A stretch of DNA of 5,202 bases from Amarobacter sp035326025 (GTDB lineage: Bacteria; Chloroflexota; Dehalococcoidia; Tepidiformales; Tepidiformaceae), in assembly GCA_035326025.1 (NCBI GenBank), contig DAOKYT010000101.1, positions 1-5,202 on the forward strand, written 5' to 3'. The notes beneath the pieces are model-generated. The model saw only the letters and a program-made list of their open reading frames with translations, ran no database searches and was not told where the DNA came from. This document shows, piece after piece, positions 4,593-5,202 of the stretch (position 1 is its first letter; every line of letters begins with the position of its first letter). The position numbers and the translations under genes were made by a program.

Positions 4593-5202
4593 ATGCTTCC
4601 GATAACCGGTCTGATCAGCAAGGCGCCAAAGGTGGCCGTCATCGCCATGGCCGTGCTCGCCGCAGTGGGCGCGGCGACGGCGACCGCATTCGTCGTAAGT
4701 GGGTTCAGCTTCGTTGAGAAGAACGAAGGGTTCTCGGGAACCCTCGTCCACGTCAACTACATCAGCCGGGATAGCTCCGCAAACCCCATCGACCCGATGG
4801 ACGGCGAAGATATCCTGGCGGACACCTGGGTCCTGGTGAACGGTGACGGCCTACCAACTCATGTTAAGGCTCGATATACAACCCGCACCGGGGAGCTGGT
4901 ACAGCTCGTGATTGCCACCCCGCAAACGTCCTTCGTATACATGCCACTCTCCGGACACACGGGAACATGTGAGACTGCCGCGTTTCCGTCCGGACCGGAT
5001 GGGGCGGGATTGATCCGATTCTTACCCATACAGGTCTCGGAGGATGCCCTGCTTGCCGAAGGGTTCACTCCTGGTGGTGCGCGCCCGGTGTTCAGCGATG
5101 TCCGGCTGCCGCCCAATCCGGCGGGGAGAACCCCGTTGCGGTCGGAGCCATTGGCGGAATGGACGGGGCGAACCTTTGTCAAAGAGGTTGCGAAGCCGGG
5201 TG
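4593..5202 (+). CDS. Probable exported or membrane-anchored hypothetical protein, 3' end outside window
   Basis: An uninterrupted frame of 203 codons runs from ATG 4593 past the right edge. The N-terminus has a charged start (K10, K13) followed by a long hydrophobic stretch, about residues 14-35 (VAVIAMAVLAAVGAATATAF), typical of a signal peptide or a single membrane anchor; an A-x-A cleavage site is possible near 30-32. The rest appears extracytoplasmic and beta-rich (ADTWVLVNGDGLPTHVKARY, ELVQLVIATPQTSFVYMP). It has one cysteine (C126) and no lipobox, so it is not an obvious lipoprotein. I do not recognise a family. A weak GAAG sits about 6 bases before this ATG; an in-frame ATG at 4542 would give 17 extra residues but has no ribosome-binding site. 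Codon third positions are less GC-biased than in nrdJ, hinting at a different origin. The start is moderately certain; the coding call is fairly strong. Confidence 0.75.
   Translation, partial: MLPITGLISKAPKVAVIAMAVLAAVGAATATAFVVSGFSFVEKNEGFSGTLVHVNYISRDSSANPIDPMDGEDILADTWVLVNGDGLPTHVKARYTTRTGELVQLVIATPQTSFVYMPLSGHTGTCETAAFPSGPDGAGLIRFLPIQVSEDALLAEGFTPGGARPVFSDVRLPPNPAGRTPLRSEPLAEWTGRTFVKEVAKPG

Overview
The window looks like a chromosomal piece of a high-GC bacterium. The combination of a coenzyme-B12-dependent class II ribonucleotide reductase next to nrdR, a small Cys4 protein of a type I associate with Chloroflexota, and a GAAC-N4-GTTC type SOS-like operator fits Chloroflexota (Dehalococcoidia/Tepidiformales-like). 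An actinobacterium cannot be excluded, because nrdR-nrdJ adjacency is also known there. The taxon is an inference from general knowledge, not from a search.

Positions 3-3494 (minus strand) form a deoxyribonucleotide-supply unit, transcribed in the order nrdR, an unrecognised 111-residue protein, then nrdJ. nrdR and the 111-residue gene are 2 bases apart and probably translationally coupled. Upstream of nrdR, two copies of one 12-base NrdR-box core lie in opposite orientation with centres 32 bp apart. One copy fills the spacer between a TTGACG -35 and a CATACT -10, so nrdR is probably autorepressed. A second, nrdJ-proximal promoter (TAGCCA, 17 bp, TATCAT) follows the 111-residue gene, and its spacer contains a perfect CGAAC-N4-GTTCG palindrome, the form of a LexA/SOS operator. 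The reductase may therefore be controlled both by dNTP/ATP status through NrdR and by DNA damage through a LexA-like repressor.

Positions 3495-3563 are non-coding and contain one arm pair of a 10-bp inverted repeat. Positions 3564-3884 (minus) encode a small basic Cys4 protein. Positions 3948-4450 (plus) look like genomic debris: a 21-base tandem duplication, the first 86 or so codons of a zinc-dependent medium-chain dehydrogenase that stops abruptly, and then, in another frame, the tail of an unrelated coding sequence without its start.

Positions 4451-4592 are non-coding with a nested dyad. From 4593 a plus-strand gene for a probable exported or membrane-anchored protein runs open through the right edge of the window. 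Codon third positions from about 4270 onward look less GC-biased than in the nrd genes, which suggests the right third is accessory DNA.
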